Shown here: in pieces, positions 55,603 through 64,000 of the stretch | Numbering within the stretch: position 1 is the stretch's first letter | How the letters are laid out: each line of letters begins with the position of its first letter | From: Rhizobium sp. WYJ-E13 | Lineage (GTDB): Bacteria; Pseudomonadota; Alphaproteobacteria; Rhizobiales; Rhizobiaceae | Reading direction: 5' to 3' | NCBI RefSeq assembly: GCF_018987265.1 | Contig: NZ_CP076853.1 | Location: 2,914,001 to 2,978,000 of the forward strand | Length of the DNA: 64,000 nucleotides | Position numbers and translations under genes: made by a program | The notes under the pieces: model-generated | The model's database searches: none | Told to the model about the DNA's origin: nothing | Seen by the model: the letters and a program-made list of their open reading frames with translations, nothing else

Positions 55603-55803
55603 ATGGAAACTAGACTGCAGTCCAAACTCATTGAAGCGATCGATTACAAGCGCGAGACCCGACACCTCACGCTCTATCTGACCAACGGCCAACGCCGTCA
55701 TTACGAAGATGTCCCTGAAGGCATCGTCGTCGGACTCGCCGCAGCTGCTTCTCCTGGCGACTTCTACATGAGCCAGATCCGGGGCCGCTTCCGCACGACC
55801 TGA
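55603..55803 (+). CDS. KTSC-domain small protein (second copy)
   Basis: A 66-residue single-domain protein with a GGGGAG ribosome-binding site. It shares the KTSC layout with the first copy: a strand pair IEAIDYKRETRHLTLYLTNG in part, then QRRHYEDVPEGIV, and the closing DFYMSQIRGRFR. The two copies are clearly related but not recent duplicates. A hairpin follows the stop. Confidence 0.82.
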   Translation: METRLQSKLIEAIDYKRETRHLTLYLTNGQRRHYEDVPEGIVVGLAAAASPGDFYMSQIRGRFRTT

Positions 55804-55808
55804 AAAGT

Positions 55809-55833
55809 ACGGCACGCACCCAAGGCGTGCCGT
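55809..55833 (+). terminator. Hairpin after the second KTSC gene
   Basis: ACGGCACGC (55809-55817) pairs with GCGTGCCGT (55825-55833) over a seven-base loop. No T-run follows, so termination is uncertain. Confidence 0.55.
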
Positions 55834-55938
55834 CTCGGTGCATCGAGGTTTACTTCGACGCATTCAACAATTGGACCATTCGCAACCGAGATTGGTTCTC
55901 TTCCATTCATCGATTACATTTATACGGTCTGAGAAACT

Positions 55939-57750
55939 TCAGCCGGTCACACTGCGCGATTTGTCGTTGTGGCCGGTTGGTGCAAGAAGGTGTCCCATAT
56001 CGGCGGCGCTTGAGGGATAGCCGAGCGCAAAGCCCTGCAGGCTGTCGCAGCCCAGCCATGACAGCGTGAGGGCATGAGCTTCGGTCTCCACCCCTTCGGC
56101 GATCACTTCCACACCGAGAGCCTTGGCGATTTCGACGATCGATCCGACCACACGCCTCTGCTCAGCCGATTCCACGACATCGGTGACAAGTTGGCGGTCG
56201 ATTTTAAGTCGCTTCGGTTTCAGTCGTACGAGGCCGATGAGCGAGGCGTGACCGGAACCGAAGTCATCGATCTCGATATCGATGCCCATCTGCTTGATGA
56301 GGTCGATATTGGCGAGGAATTTCTCATCGCAATCGTCGAGGAAAATCGTTTCCACCAACTCGAAGACGATGGCGCCCGGCGGAATGGCGAGCCGGCGCAG
56401 CTTGTCCAGCAGAGCTGGATCGGCAAGACGCGCAGGCGAGATATTCACGGCGATGCGCGGCACACTGCAGCCCACGGCCTGCCAAGCGGCGCGATCTTCG
56501 AGCGCGCGCTGGAGGACCATGGCATCGATCTCTGCGGAGAGCCCATATTCGTCGGCAATGCGGAGGAAGACGCCCGGCGCAAGCACGCCCTTTTCCGGAT
56601 GGTTCCAGCGTACCAGCGCTTCCAGTCCGGTGATCTCGCGAGTGCGCGCATCGAGCTGAACCTGATAGTAGGGAACGACCTGACCCTGCTCCAGGGCTTG
56701 AGCGAACTCCTCGGCGAGGCGGCGCCTGCCGCGCAGGTCTTCTTGAAGCTGCCAGCTGAAAAATTCGATACGGTTGCGGCCGAGTTTTTTCGCCTGATAG
56801 AGCGCCAGATCGGATTCAGCGAGCAGATTGCGCGCCTGCCTGTCGCTGCTCCAGGATACGCCGATAGACGCGCCGGATTGCAGCATCTCCTGCCCGAAAC
56901 GGATTTTCTTCCGCAATCGCCGCTGCATATCCTCGACGATAGCCTTCAGTTCGTCGAGGCCGACGAAGTTGGTCAGCACGATGACGAATTCGTCGCCGCC
57001 GACACGCGCAGCCATGCCATTTGCGGGAATGGCAGCGGCGATTCTGAGCGATGCCGCGCGCAACACGGCATCGCCGGCGGCGTGACCATGGCTGTCATTG
57101 ATCTGTTTGAACTGGTCAAGATCGAGATGCAGAACGGCAAGCGTGGACACGCCCTTGTCCGTTGGCAGTTCCGCAAGCCGCTTATCGAGCAGACGCCGGT
57201 TCGGCATTCCCGTCAAGTAGTCGTGGTCGGCCACATGCTCGATCCGCGCATTGCTTTCCTCAAGCGCCTGCGCCCGGGTCTCGGCCACCATCTTCTGCTT
57301 GCCGAGTTCGACGTTGAGCAGCACGTCAGATGTCACGTCCCATTCCGCGCCGATGAAGGACGGAGTGCCTTCCTCATCGACGTAGAAATGTGCACGCGAC
57401 CTTAAATGCCTTATCTCTCCGCTCGGCAGAATGATGCGAAACTGCGAGTCATAGGCGCCGCGGGCGGCGACCGCTCGCTCGAAATCCTGCTCGGCCCGTT
57501 CCCGGTCCTCAGGATGCAGGGCATTCGACCAGACCCAGGTCGGCACTGTCGGCTCCGCCTGGCCGGTACTGTATAGGCGATGCATCTGCGCATCCCAGAG
57601 AATAACATCCCGGTTGATGCTGTGCTCCCACACACCGATCTGCGAAGCGTCCAGCGCAAGCTCCAGCCTCCGGAGAAGATTCTGGAACTCTCGCTCGGAT
57701 CGCGTTGGTTTGTCCTCGGGCAATTCGGTTTCAGCCTTCGAAGCCTGCAA
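55939..57750 (-). CDS. PAS-GGDEF-EAL cyclic-di-GMP turnover protein
   Basis: The 603-residue protein begins, from a TTG start with no clear ribosome-binding site, with a coiled segment and a PAS domain (about 25-150). A GGDEF domain (about 170-325) keeps the intact active site RVGGDEFVIV, and an EAL domain (about 340-590) keeps EALVRW, DDFGSG, KIDRQL and EGVET. Both catalytic halves therefore look competent, to make and to break cyclic-di-GMP. The RxxD inhibition site before GGDEF is absent. It has no membrane segment, so it is cytosolic. Net activity cannot be told from sequence. Confidence 0.93.
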   Translation of the reverse strand: MQASKAETELPEDKPTRSEREFQNLLRRLELALDASQIGVWEHSINRDVILWDAQMHRLYSTGQAEPTVPTWVWSNALHPEDRERAEQDFERAVAARGAYDSQFRIILPSGEIRHLRSRAHFYVDEEGTPSFIGAEWDVTSDVLLNVELGKQKMVAETRAQALEESNARIEHVADHDYLTGMPNRRLLDKRLAELPTDKGVSTLAVLHLDLDQFKQINDSHGHAAGDAVLRAASLRIAAAIPANGMAARVGGDEFVIVLTNFVGLDELKAIVEDMQRRLRKKIRFGQEMLQSGASIGVSWSSDRQARNLLAESDLALYQAKKLGRNRIEFFSWQLQEDLRGRRRLAEEFAQALEQGQVVPYYQVQLDARTREITGLEALVRWNHPEKGVLAPGVFLRIADEYGLSAEIDAMVLQRALEDRAAWQAVGCSVPRIAVNISPARLADPALLDKLRRLAIPPGAIVFELVETIFLDDCDEKFLANIDLIKQMGIDIEIDDFGSGHASLIGLVRLKPKRLKIDRQLVTDVVESAEQRRVVGSIVEIAKALGVEVIAEGVETEAHALTLSWLGCDSLQGFALGYPSSAADMGHLLAPTGHNDKSRSVTG

Positions 57751-57880
57751 AACTCATAGTATAGTCGCAAGCCCCCATTAATGAAGGCTTTTCAGAAGTA
57801 CCGAACTAGTTACTAGGTGAACTGTTCGTACGACTGCCTCCTTTTCGATCAGTGTTGTTTTTAGCCGGAAATCCCCTCAA

Positions 57881-59665
57881 TCAGTGATTGTGGCGCGGTG
57901 AATTCTTGGCAATCTGCCGGAAGTCAGCTGCCCCCTCGATGACAGCACCGTCCGAGAGTTGTGTCACCGAGTTGCGGTAGATGCGCTGCCACGGCGTTGC
58001 ATCGGCCAGCACTGGCGGAATTCCGTCGCCTTTGCGTCGTTCAATTTCGGCCTCGCCGACCAGCATATCGCAACGTCCATGGTTGAAATCGATGCGGACG
58101 ATGTCGCCCGTCCGGAGCCAGGCAAGTCCACCGCCGGCGGCACTTTCGGGCGAAGCATTGAGGATCGAGGGGCTGTCCGACGTGCCGGACTGGCGCCCAT
58201 CACCGATCGTCGGCAGACTGTTGATGCCACGCTTCAGGATATGATCAGGCGGCTGCATGTTGACGACTTCGGCAGACCCCGGCCAGCCGAGCGGACCGGC
58301 ACCGCGGATGATGAGGATCGTGTTCTCGTCGATACCAAGCTCCGGATCGTTGATGCGCTTGTGGTAATCCTCGGAGCCATCGAAAACGACGGCCCTGCCT
58401 TCGAACACGCCTTCGCGGCCCGGTTCCTGCAGATAACGCTTGCGGAAATCCTCGGAGACGACGCTCATTTTCATAATGGCGAAATCGAAGAGATTGCCCT
58501 TGAGCACAAGGAAGCCGGCCCGCTCCTTCAAAGGCTCGTTGTAGGGCTTGATGACATCGCGGTCGCGCGCCTCACGTCCTCTCAGATTCTCGGCCATGGT
58601 CTTGCCGGTGACGGTGCGACAATCCCCGTTCAGCTTATCCGCCTGCAGCAGCTCCCACATGACCGCAGGCGTGCCGCCGGCACGATGGAACTTCTCGCCA
58701 AGATAGGCCCCTGCCGGCTGCACATTCGCCAGCAGCGGAATGTCAAAGCCGTGCACCTGCCAGTCCTCAGGGTAGAGCTCGACGCCCGCATGTTTCGCCA
58801 TGGCAGCAAGATGCGGCTGGGCGTTGGTCGAGCCACCGATTGCAGAATTGGTCTTGATGGCATTGAGGAAGGCGTCACGCGTCAGGATATCCGACGGCTT
58901 CAGGTCTTCGAACACGATCTCGACGGCGCGACGGCCGGTGCGATAGGCCATCTGGCCGCGTTCGCGATAGGCGGCGGGGATGTTGCCACAGCCCGTCAGT
59001 GACAAGCCGAGCGCCTCGGCCAGCGCGTTCATTGTCGAAGCCGTGCCCATAGTGTTGCAATGACCGACGGAGGGTGCCGAATCGAGCGCCGTCTGCAGAA
59101 ATTCCTCTTCGTCGATCTCGCCGGCCGCAAGCTTCCGGCGTGACTGCCAGATCGCCATTCCGGAGCCGGCAAGCTTGCCCTCGTGCCAGCCATCGAGCAT
59201 CGGCCCGCCCGAGAGAACGATGGCGGGAATATCGACCGTCGACGCCGCCATAATTGCCGAAGGCGTTGTCTTGTCGCAGCCCGTCGTCAGGACGACACCG
59301 TCGAGCGGATAGCCGTAGAGGATTTCAACGAGGCCGAGATAGGCGAGGTTGCGGTCGAGTGCTGCCGTCGGGCGCTTGCAGTTCTCGAAGATCGGATGGG
59401 TCGGAAATTCAATCGGGATGCCGCCCGCGTCGCGAATACCGTCACGCACGCGCTTGGCCAATTCGATGTGGACGCGGTTGCAGGGCGTCAGATCGCTGCC
59501 GCTCTGGGCAATGCCGATGATCGGCTTGCCGGACCGCAATTCCTCGGGCGTCACACCGTAATTCATGAAGCGCTCCAGATAGAGTGCCGTCATATCGATA
59601 TGATCGGGATTATCGAACCAGTCCTGCGAACGCAGGCGGCGCTTGGCGGTCTTGCTATCGGTCAT
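57881..59665 (-). CDS. xylD: D-xylonate dehydratase-type IlvD/Edd enzyme
   Basis: The 594-residue protein is an iron-sulfur sugar-acid dehydratase. Cluster ligands are visible in [17 protein letters not shown] and [11 protein letters not shown]. The N-terminus ([20 protein letters not shown] in part) and C-terminus (SPRHNH) closely match, from memory, the 595-residue Caulobacter XylD, which converts D-xylonate to 2-keto-3-deoxy-xylonate (EC 4.2.1.82). Other members act on L-arabinonate or gluconate, so the substrate is likely but not certain. Its ATG overlaps the stop of the upstream dehydrogenase gene by four bases. Confidence 0.88.
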   Translation of the reverse strand: MTDSKTAKRRLRSQDWFDNPDHIDMTALYLERFMNYGVTPEELRSGKPIIGIAQSGSDLTPCNRVHIELAKRVRDGIRDAGGIPIEFPTHPIFENCKRPTAALDRNLAYLGLVEILYGYPLDGVVLTTGCDKTTPSAIMAASTVDIPAIVLSGGPMLDGWHEGKLAGSGMAIWQSRRKLAAGEIDEEEFLQTALDSAPSVGHCNTMGTASTMNALAEALGLSLTGCGNIPAAYRERGQMAYRTGRRAVEIVFEDLKPSDILTRDAFLNAIKTNSAIGGSTNAQPHLAAMAKHAGVELYPEDWQVHGFDIPLLANVQPAGAYLGEKFHRAGGTPAVMWELLQADKLNGDCRTVTGKTMAENLRGREARDRDVIKPYNEPLKERAGFLVLKGNLFDFAIMKMSVVSEDFRKRYLQEPGREGVFEGRAVVFDGSEDYHKRINDPELGIDENTILIIRGAGPLGWPGSAEVVNMQPPDHILKRGINSLPTIGDGRQSGTSDSPSILNASPESAAGGGLAWLRTGDIVRIDFNHGRCDMLVGEAEIERRKGDGIPPVLADATPWQRIYRNSVTQLSDGAVIEGAADFRQIAKNSPRHNH

Positions 59666-60573
59666 CTCTTTCCTCCCGGTCGGGCATTCCTGTCTTCGAG
59701 ATGGAGCAACAGGGCACTGTGATCTGTCTCGCCGTTGCCTTTGGCAACAAATTCGGTGAATTCGGCATGCACCGCTTCCGTCAGCGGCAGCGTGAGGGAT
59801 AAGGCCTTCGCCGTTGCCATGACCGCGTCGAGATCCTTCAACTGATTGGCTGAAGAACCGCCCGGCGCGAACTGCCGGTCGATCATGCGTTTGCCGTGGA
59901 TTTCCAGAATGCGGCTGTCGGCAAAGCCGCCGCGCACGGCATCCCGGAACGCCGCCGGCGAACCACCGCCGGCCTCGATCAGCATCATCGCCTCTGCGAC
60001 AGCGCCGATCGTCACTGCAACGATCTGCTGGTTGGCGAGCTTGGCAAGCTGCCCTGACCCATCGGGCCCGACATGGGTGACGCGCCCCATCGGCGCGAAG
60101 ACATCAGCCAATTCGGTAATGAGGGAAGCATCCCCGCCCGCCATAATGGCAAGCGTCCCGGACGAGGCCCCGACCACGCCGCCGGAAACCGGCGCGTCGA
60201 TATGGCGGATACCCTGTGCGGCAAGCTTCTCCGCATGCGCGCGCGCGAAAGGCGGCGCGATGGAACTCATGTCGATGACCACAGCGCCTGGTCTCATGGC
60301 TTCGGCAGTGCCCATGTCGAACAGCACCTGTCCTACGGCCTGGGCATTGGTCAGCATGGAGATGACGATATCGGCTGCAGAGGCGGCTTCGGCGGGCGTG
60401 GAAGCGACATTGGCGCCATCGCTGGAAAGAGCCTCCGCCTTGGCGCAATCACGGTTCCAGACAGTAAGGGAAAAGCCTGCGCCAAGCAGTCGCCGCACCA
60501 TCGGCGCCCCCATGAGCCCGGTGCCGAGGAAAGCGATCTTGCGCTTTCCGCTGTCATCAGATGCGTGTGTCAC
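59662..60573 (-). CDS. NAD(P)-dependent 3-hydroxyisobutyrate/tartronate-semialdehyde reductase-like dehydrogenase
   Basis: The 303-residue protein has the beta-hydroxyacid dehydrogenase plan: Rossmann motif FLGTGLMGAPMVRRLL (about 15-30), substrate motif DAPVSGGVVGASSGTL and the catalytic Lys in GQLAKLANQQIV. It is first in a two-gene operon with the xylonate dehydratase. It may reduce or oxidise a hydroxyacid formed downstream in pentonate breakdown. The exact substrate is not determined. Confidence 0.9.
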   Translation of the reverse strand: MTHASDDSGKRKIAFLGTGLMGAPMVRRLLGAGFSLTVWNRDCAKAEALSSDGANVASTPAEAASAADIVISMLTNAQAVGQVLFDMGTAEAMRPGAVVIDMSSIAPPFARAHAEKLAAQGIRHIDAPVSGGVVGASSGTLAIMAGGDASLITELADVFAPMGRVTHVGPDGSGQLAKLANQQIVAVTIGAVAEAMMLIEAGGGSPAAFRDAVRGGFADSRILEIHGKRMIDRQFAPGGSSANQLKDLDAVMATAKALSLTLPLTEAVHAEFTEFVAKGNGETDHSALLLHLEDRNARPGGKR

Positions 60574-60678
60574 CCAGCCCTCCCCGAACTGTTGCCTGCC
60601 CTTGATAATATCCTCACCTCAGCATGCAACCGTTTTGACGGACGTAACGCATTTTTGTCGCAGCGCTCACAAACGAAA

Positions 60679-60704
60679 CGGGCGAGGACCAAGGTCCCCG
60701 CCCG
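60679..60704 (-). terminator. Terminator of the RND pump gene
   Basis: CGGGCGAGGACC and GGTCCCCGCCCG form a 12-bp stem with one mismatch around a two-base spacer; on the minus strand TTTCGTTT follows. It lies 22 bases after the stop. Confidence 0.75.
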
Positions 60705-60725
60705 ATTTACCCGACAAAGGAGAGG

Positions 60726-63700
60726 TTACTCCGCAGCGACCTTCATATGGTCGTCTTCGTCCTGCGGATGATTGTCGTTGTGCTGGATGAGCGGACGGTT
60801 GCCCGTCATCCGGCGCAGGAGCACATAGAACACCGGCGTCATGAAGATGCCGAAGAAGGTCACGCCGATCATACCCGAGAACACCGCGACACCCATGGCC
60901 GCACGCATTTCCGAACCGGCACCAGTCGAGGTGACGAGCGGCACGACGCCCATGATGAAGGCCATGGAGGTCATGAGGATCGGGCGCAGGCGCAGACGGC
61001 TTGCCTCGATTGCGGCTTCCCGCGGCGTCCTGCCTTCGAACTCCAGTTCGCGGGCAAATTCCACGATCAGGATCGCGTTCTTGGCCGATAGACCGACAAG
61101 GACGACGAGGCCGATCTGCGTGAAGATGTTGTTGTCTCCGCCGGTGAGCCAGACGCCAGTCAAGGCGGCAAGAACACCCATCGGTACGATCATGATGATC
61201 GCCAGTGGCAGCGTCAGGCTCTCATACTGGGCAGCGAGCACCAGGAAGACGAGCAGCAGGGCGAGCGGGAAGACGACGACGCTGGAGTTGCCGGCAAGGA
61301 TCTGCTGGTAAGTCAGGTCGGTCCACTCGAAGTCGATGCCGGCAGGCAGCGTCTCATTCAGGATCTTTTCGATCGCAGCCTGTGCCTGCCCGGACGAGAA
61401 GCCCGGAGCCGGACCACCGTTGATATCGGCAGCGAGGAAGCCGTTATAACGGTTCGCACGCTCCGGACCCGTACTTGCATCCACCTTCAGGAGAGCTGCG
61501 AGCGGAATCATCTGGCCCGATGCCGAGCGAACCTTCAGCTGGCCGATATCTTCCGGCTGAGCACGGAACTTGGCATCGGCCTGTACACGAACGCTGTAGG
61601 TGCGGCCGAAAGCGTTGAAGTCGTTCACGTAGAGCGAACCGAGATAGATCTGCAGCGTCTGGAAGACGTCGGTGACGGAGACCCCAAGCTGTTCGGCCTT
61701 GGCACGGTCGAGATCGGCGTAGAGCTGCGGCACGTTGATCTGGAAGCTGGAGAACAGGCCGGCAAGTTCGGGCGTCTGGTAGGCCTTGGCAAGCACGGCC
61801 TTGGTTGCTTCGTCGAGCGCCTGGTTGCCCAAGCCTGCTCGATCCTCGATCTGCAGTTTGAAACCGCCCGTCGTGCCGAGACCGTTGACCGGCGGCGGCG
61901 GGAACATGGCGATGAAGGCATCCTGAATGGCACCGAACTTCTGGTTCAGGGCCATGGCAATCGCCCCGCCCGAAAGATCGGGCGTCTTGCGTTCCTCGAA
62001 ATCCTTCAGCGTCACGAAGACGATGCCGGCATTCGACGAGTTGGTGAAGCCGTTGATCGACAGGCCCGGGAAGGCGATCGCGTTGGCAACGCCCGGCTGC
62101 GCCAGAGCGATGTCGGTCATGCGCTTGATGACGTCTTCCGTGCGGTCGAGGCTTGCGGCATCCGGCAACTGGGCAAAGCCGATCAGATACTGCTTGTCCT
62201 GCGACGGCACGAAACCGCCCGGCACCGTATTGAAGATGCCGTAGGTCGCTCCGACCAGCGCAAGGTAGATCACCATGACGATGCTCTTGCGCGACACGAG
62301 ACCACCGACGCCCTTGCCATAGGCGTTCGAACCGGCGCCGAAAGCGCGGTTGAAGCCGCGGAAGAACCAGCCGAAGATCGCATCCATGAACCGCGTCAGC
62401 CAGTCCTTCGGCGCATGATGCCCCTTCAGAAGAAGGGCAGCGAGCGCCGGAGACAGCGTCAGCGAGTTGAAGGCAGAAATGACGGTCGAGATCGCGATCG
62501 TCAGCGCGAACTGGCGATAGAACTGACCCGACAGGCCGGAGATGAAGGCGAGCGGCACGAAGACCGCGACGAGTACCAGCGCGATCGCGATGATCGGGCC
62601 GGAGACTTCCTTCATGGCCTTGTAGGTCGCCTGGCGCGGACTGAGCCCGGCCTCGATGTTGCGTTCGACGTTTTCAACGACGACGATCGCGTCGTCCACG
62701 ACGATACCGATCGCCAGCACCAAGCCGAAAAGGCTGAGCGCATTGATCGAGAAGCCGAACATATACATGACCGCGAACGTACCGATGATCGATACCGGAA
62801 CGGCAATCAGCGGAATGATCGAGGCACGCCATGTCTGCAGGAACAGGATAACGACGAGAACAACGAGCGCGATGGCTTCGAGCAAAGTGTCGATGACCTT
62901 CTCGATCGAGGCGCGAACGAACTTCGTCGTATCATAGACGATCTCGTACTTCACGCCTGTCGGCATGGCGAGCTGCAGCTCATCCATGGTCGCTCGGACA
63001 TTGTCGGCGATCTCGATCGCGTTCGAACCCGGCGCCTGGAGAACGGCGACAGCGACAGCCGGCTTGCCGTCGAGCAGCGAACGCAGCGTGTAGTCGGCAG
63101 CACCGAGTTCGATCCGGGCCACGTCGCGCAGGCGGGTGATTTCGCCATTGGCGCCCGTCTTGACGATGATGTTGCCGAATTCCTCGGGCGTGCGCAGTCG
63201 GCCCTGGGCATTCACGTTGAGTTGGAGATCGACCCCCGGCTGGCTGGGAGAGGCGCCGATGATACCGGCAGCAGCCTGGACGTTCTGTGAGCTGATCGCG
63301 TTACTGATGTCGCTGGCGGCAAGATTATGCTCGGCAGCCTTCTGCGGATCGATCCACACGCGCATCGAATAGTCGCCAGCGCCGAAGACCTGCACCTGGC
63401 CGACGCCGGCGATGCGGGCGAGCCGGTCCTTGATGTTCAGCGTCGCATAATTGCGCAGATAGGTGATGTCATGGCTGTTCCCATCGGAAACGAGGTTGAC
63501 GACCATGATGAAGTCCGGCGAGCTCTTGACCGTGGTAATGCCGAGCGCACGAACTTCGGCCGGCAGGCGGGGTTCGGCCTGCGACACGCGGTTCTGAACG
63601 AGCTGTTGCGCCTTGTCCGGGTCGGTGCCGAGCTTGAAGGTGACCGTGACGTTCAAAACGCCGTCCGATGTCGCCTGGCTGGACATATAGAGCATGCCCT

Positions 63701-63923
63701 CGACACCGTTGATCTGCTCTTCGAGCGGTGTGGCCACCGTTTCGGCAATGACGGTCGGGTTCGCGCCGGGATAGGTGGCGCGCACGACGACCGACGGCGG
63801 CACGACCTCGGGATATTCCGAGATCGGCAACGCCCTGAGGCCGATCAGGCCGGCGACCACGATGAGGACCGAAAGAACACCGGCAAACACCGGGCGGTCG
63901 ACAAAGAATCTGGATATGTTCAT
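60726..63923 (-). CDS. RND-family (HAE1) multidrug efflux permease
   Basis: The complete 1,065-residue inner-membrane pump has 12 membrane helices and two large periplasmic loops. The proton-relay residues are visible: the Asp pair in GIVVDDAIVVVENVERN and the Lys in VGLSAKNAILIVEF. The N-terminus MNISRFFVDRPVFAGVLSVL in part is that of AcrB/MexB-type pumps. It should export drugs and host antimicrobials with an adaptor and an outer-membrane channel. GGAGAGG lies before the ATG. The adaptor gene should lie directly beyond the window end, as is normal for these operons. Confidence 0.96.
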   Translation of the reverse strand: MNISRFFVDRPVFAGVLSVLIVVAGLIGLRALPISEYPEVVPPSVVVRATYPGANPTVIAETVATPLEEQINGVEGMLYMSSQATSDGVLNVTVTFKLGTDPDKAQQLVQNRVSQAEPRLPAEVRALGITTVKSSPDFIMVVNLVSDGNSHDITYLRNYATLNIKDRLARIAGVGQVQVFGAGDYSMRVWIDPQKAAEHNLAASDISNAISSQNVQAAAGIIGASPSQPGVDLQLNVNAQGRLRTPEEFGNIIVKTGANGEITRLRDVARIELGAADYTLRSLLDGKPAVAVAVLQAPGSNAIEIADNVRATMDELQLAMPTGVKYEIVYDTTKFVRASIEKVIDTLLEAIALVVLVVILFLQTWRASIIPLIAVPVSIIGTFAVMYMFGFSINALSLFGLVLAIGIVVDDAIVVVENVERNIEAGLSPRQATYKAMKEVSGPIIAIALVLVAVFVPLAFISGLSGQFYRQFALTIAISTVISAFNSLTLSPALAALLLKGHHAPKDWLTRFMDAIFGWFFRGFNRAFGAGSNAYGKGVGGLVSRKSIVMVIYLALVGATYGIFNTVPGGFVPSQDKQYLIGFAQLPDAASLDRTEDVIKRMTDIALAQPGVANAIAFPGLSINGFTNSSNAGIVFVTLKDFEERKTPDLSGGAIAMALNQKFGAIQDAFIAMFPPPPVNGLGTTGGFKLQIEDRAGLGNQALDEATKAVLAKAYQTPELAGLFSSFQINVPQLYADLDRAKAEQLGVSVTDVFQTLQIYLGSLYVNDFNAFGRTYSVRVQADAKFRAQPEDIGQLKVRSASGQMIPLAALLKVDASTGPERANRYNGFLAADINGGPAPGFSSGQAQAAIEKILNETLPAGIDFEWTDLTYQQILAGNSSVVVFPLALLLVFLVLAAQYESLTLPLAIIMIVPMGVLAALTGVWLTGGDNNIFTQIGLVVLVGLSAKNAILIVEFARELEFEGRTPREAAIEASRLRLRPILMTSMAFIMGVVPLVTSTGAGSEMRAAMGVAVFSGMIGVTFFGIFMTPVFYVLLRRMTGNRPLIQHNDNHPQDEDDHMKVAAE

Positions 63924-64000
63924 TTTAAAGCCCTCTCCGGGGTGAACATGGATGCAAAATCCCTCCCCGGCGGCCTGAAGGCTCGCCGGCGGGTCATGTT

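Noticed and set aside
56074..57405. 443-codon open frame opposite the GGDEF-EAL gene
   Set aside because: Antisense shadow; the minus-strand frame has complete catalytic motifs.
63924..64000. Possible end of the RND adaptor gene at the window edge
   Set aside because: Only about 75 bases are visible; a minus-strand TGA at 63996-63994 could be its stop, but nothing identifies the frame.

Overview
The window is about 64 kb of a GC-rich alphaproteobacterial chromosome and looks like a Rhizobium of the R. etli / R. leguminosarum type. The reasons are a urease operon interspersed with small extra genes, two branched-chain/urea-type ABC uptake operons, and a CtrA/SciP/ChpT cell-cycle island. RpoH, PurA and the ABC proteins also look rhizobial. 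Species assignment is inference; no rRNA or tRNA gene was seen.

Layout. 1-5.2 kb: the 3' part of an RND efflux pump, a LacI-type regulator with three near-identical operators, a Crp/Fnr regulator with its own FNR-type box, and a DUF6880 protein. 5.4-20.6 kb (minus strand): a urea-use module transcribed urtA-urtB-urtC-urtD-urtE, then ureD-ureA-(DUF1272)-ureB-(LprI-like)-(sialyltransferase-like)-ureC-(TIGR02117 pseudogene)-(diguanylate cyclase)-ureE-ureF-ureG. An excellent sigma-54 (-24/-12) promoter candidate lies between urtE and ureD. The TIGR02117 gene is broken by an in-frame stop, a deletion and a complete IS630-type element. That element has 12-bp inverted repeats, TA target duplications and a -1 frameshifted transposase.

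20.7-28.2 kb: a secreted PAP2 acid phosphatase carrying an autotransporter-type repeat. It is followed by a large NCS1-transporter/histidine-kinase/receiver fusion that overlaps a LuxR-type response regulator, then a 2-hydroxyacid dehydrogenase. 28.2-33.8 kb (minus): a livH-livM-livG-livF-DUF6867-livK amino-acid uptake operon. 34-37.3 kb: a CysQ-like phosphatase, an ExoY-like sugar transferase and an orphan LuxR protein.

37.6-43.7 kb: a cell-cycle and envelope island of sciP, a PqiA-like gene, a GNAT gene, fliJ, ctrA, an atypical receiver protein, chpT, eipA (DUF1134) and a membrane-anchored coiled-coil protein. CtrA-type half-site pairs (7 of 8 bases) precede sciP, ctrA and eipA, and two GANTC (CcrM) sites lie in the ctrA leader.

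43.7-53.2 kb: housekeeping genes (rRNA/tRNA methyltransferase, RluD-like pseudouridine synthase, rpoH with a heat-shock-type promoter, purA). Also here are a 53-residue entericidin-like lipoprotein gene and a large Pro/Glu-rich membrane protein. 53.4-64 kb: small secreted and KTSC-domain proteins, a GGDEF-EAL protein, a D-xylonate dehydratase with a partner dehydrogenase, and a complete RND efflux pump whose adaptor gene should lie just beyond the window.

The most unusual system is the transporter-kinase fusion with its overlapping regulator (22.8-27.1 kb). It places a nucleobase-type permease, a Cys-rich cluster and a hybrid kinase in one chain beside the urea genes, and is a good candidate for a sensor of an extracellular nitrogenous solute.
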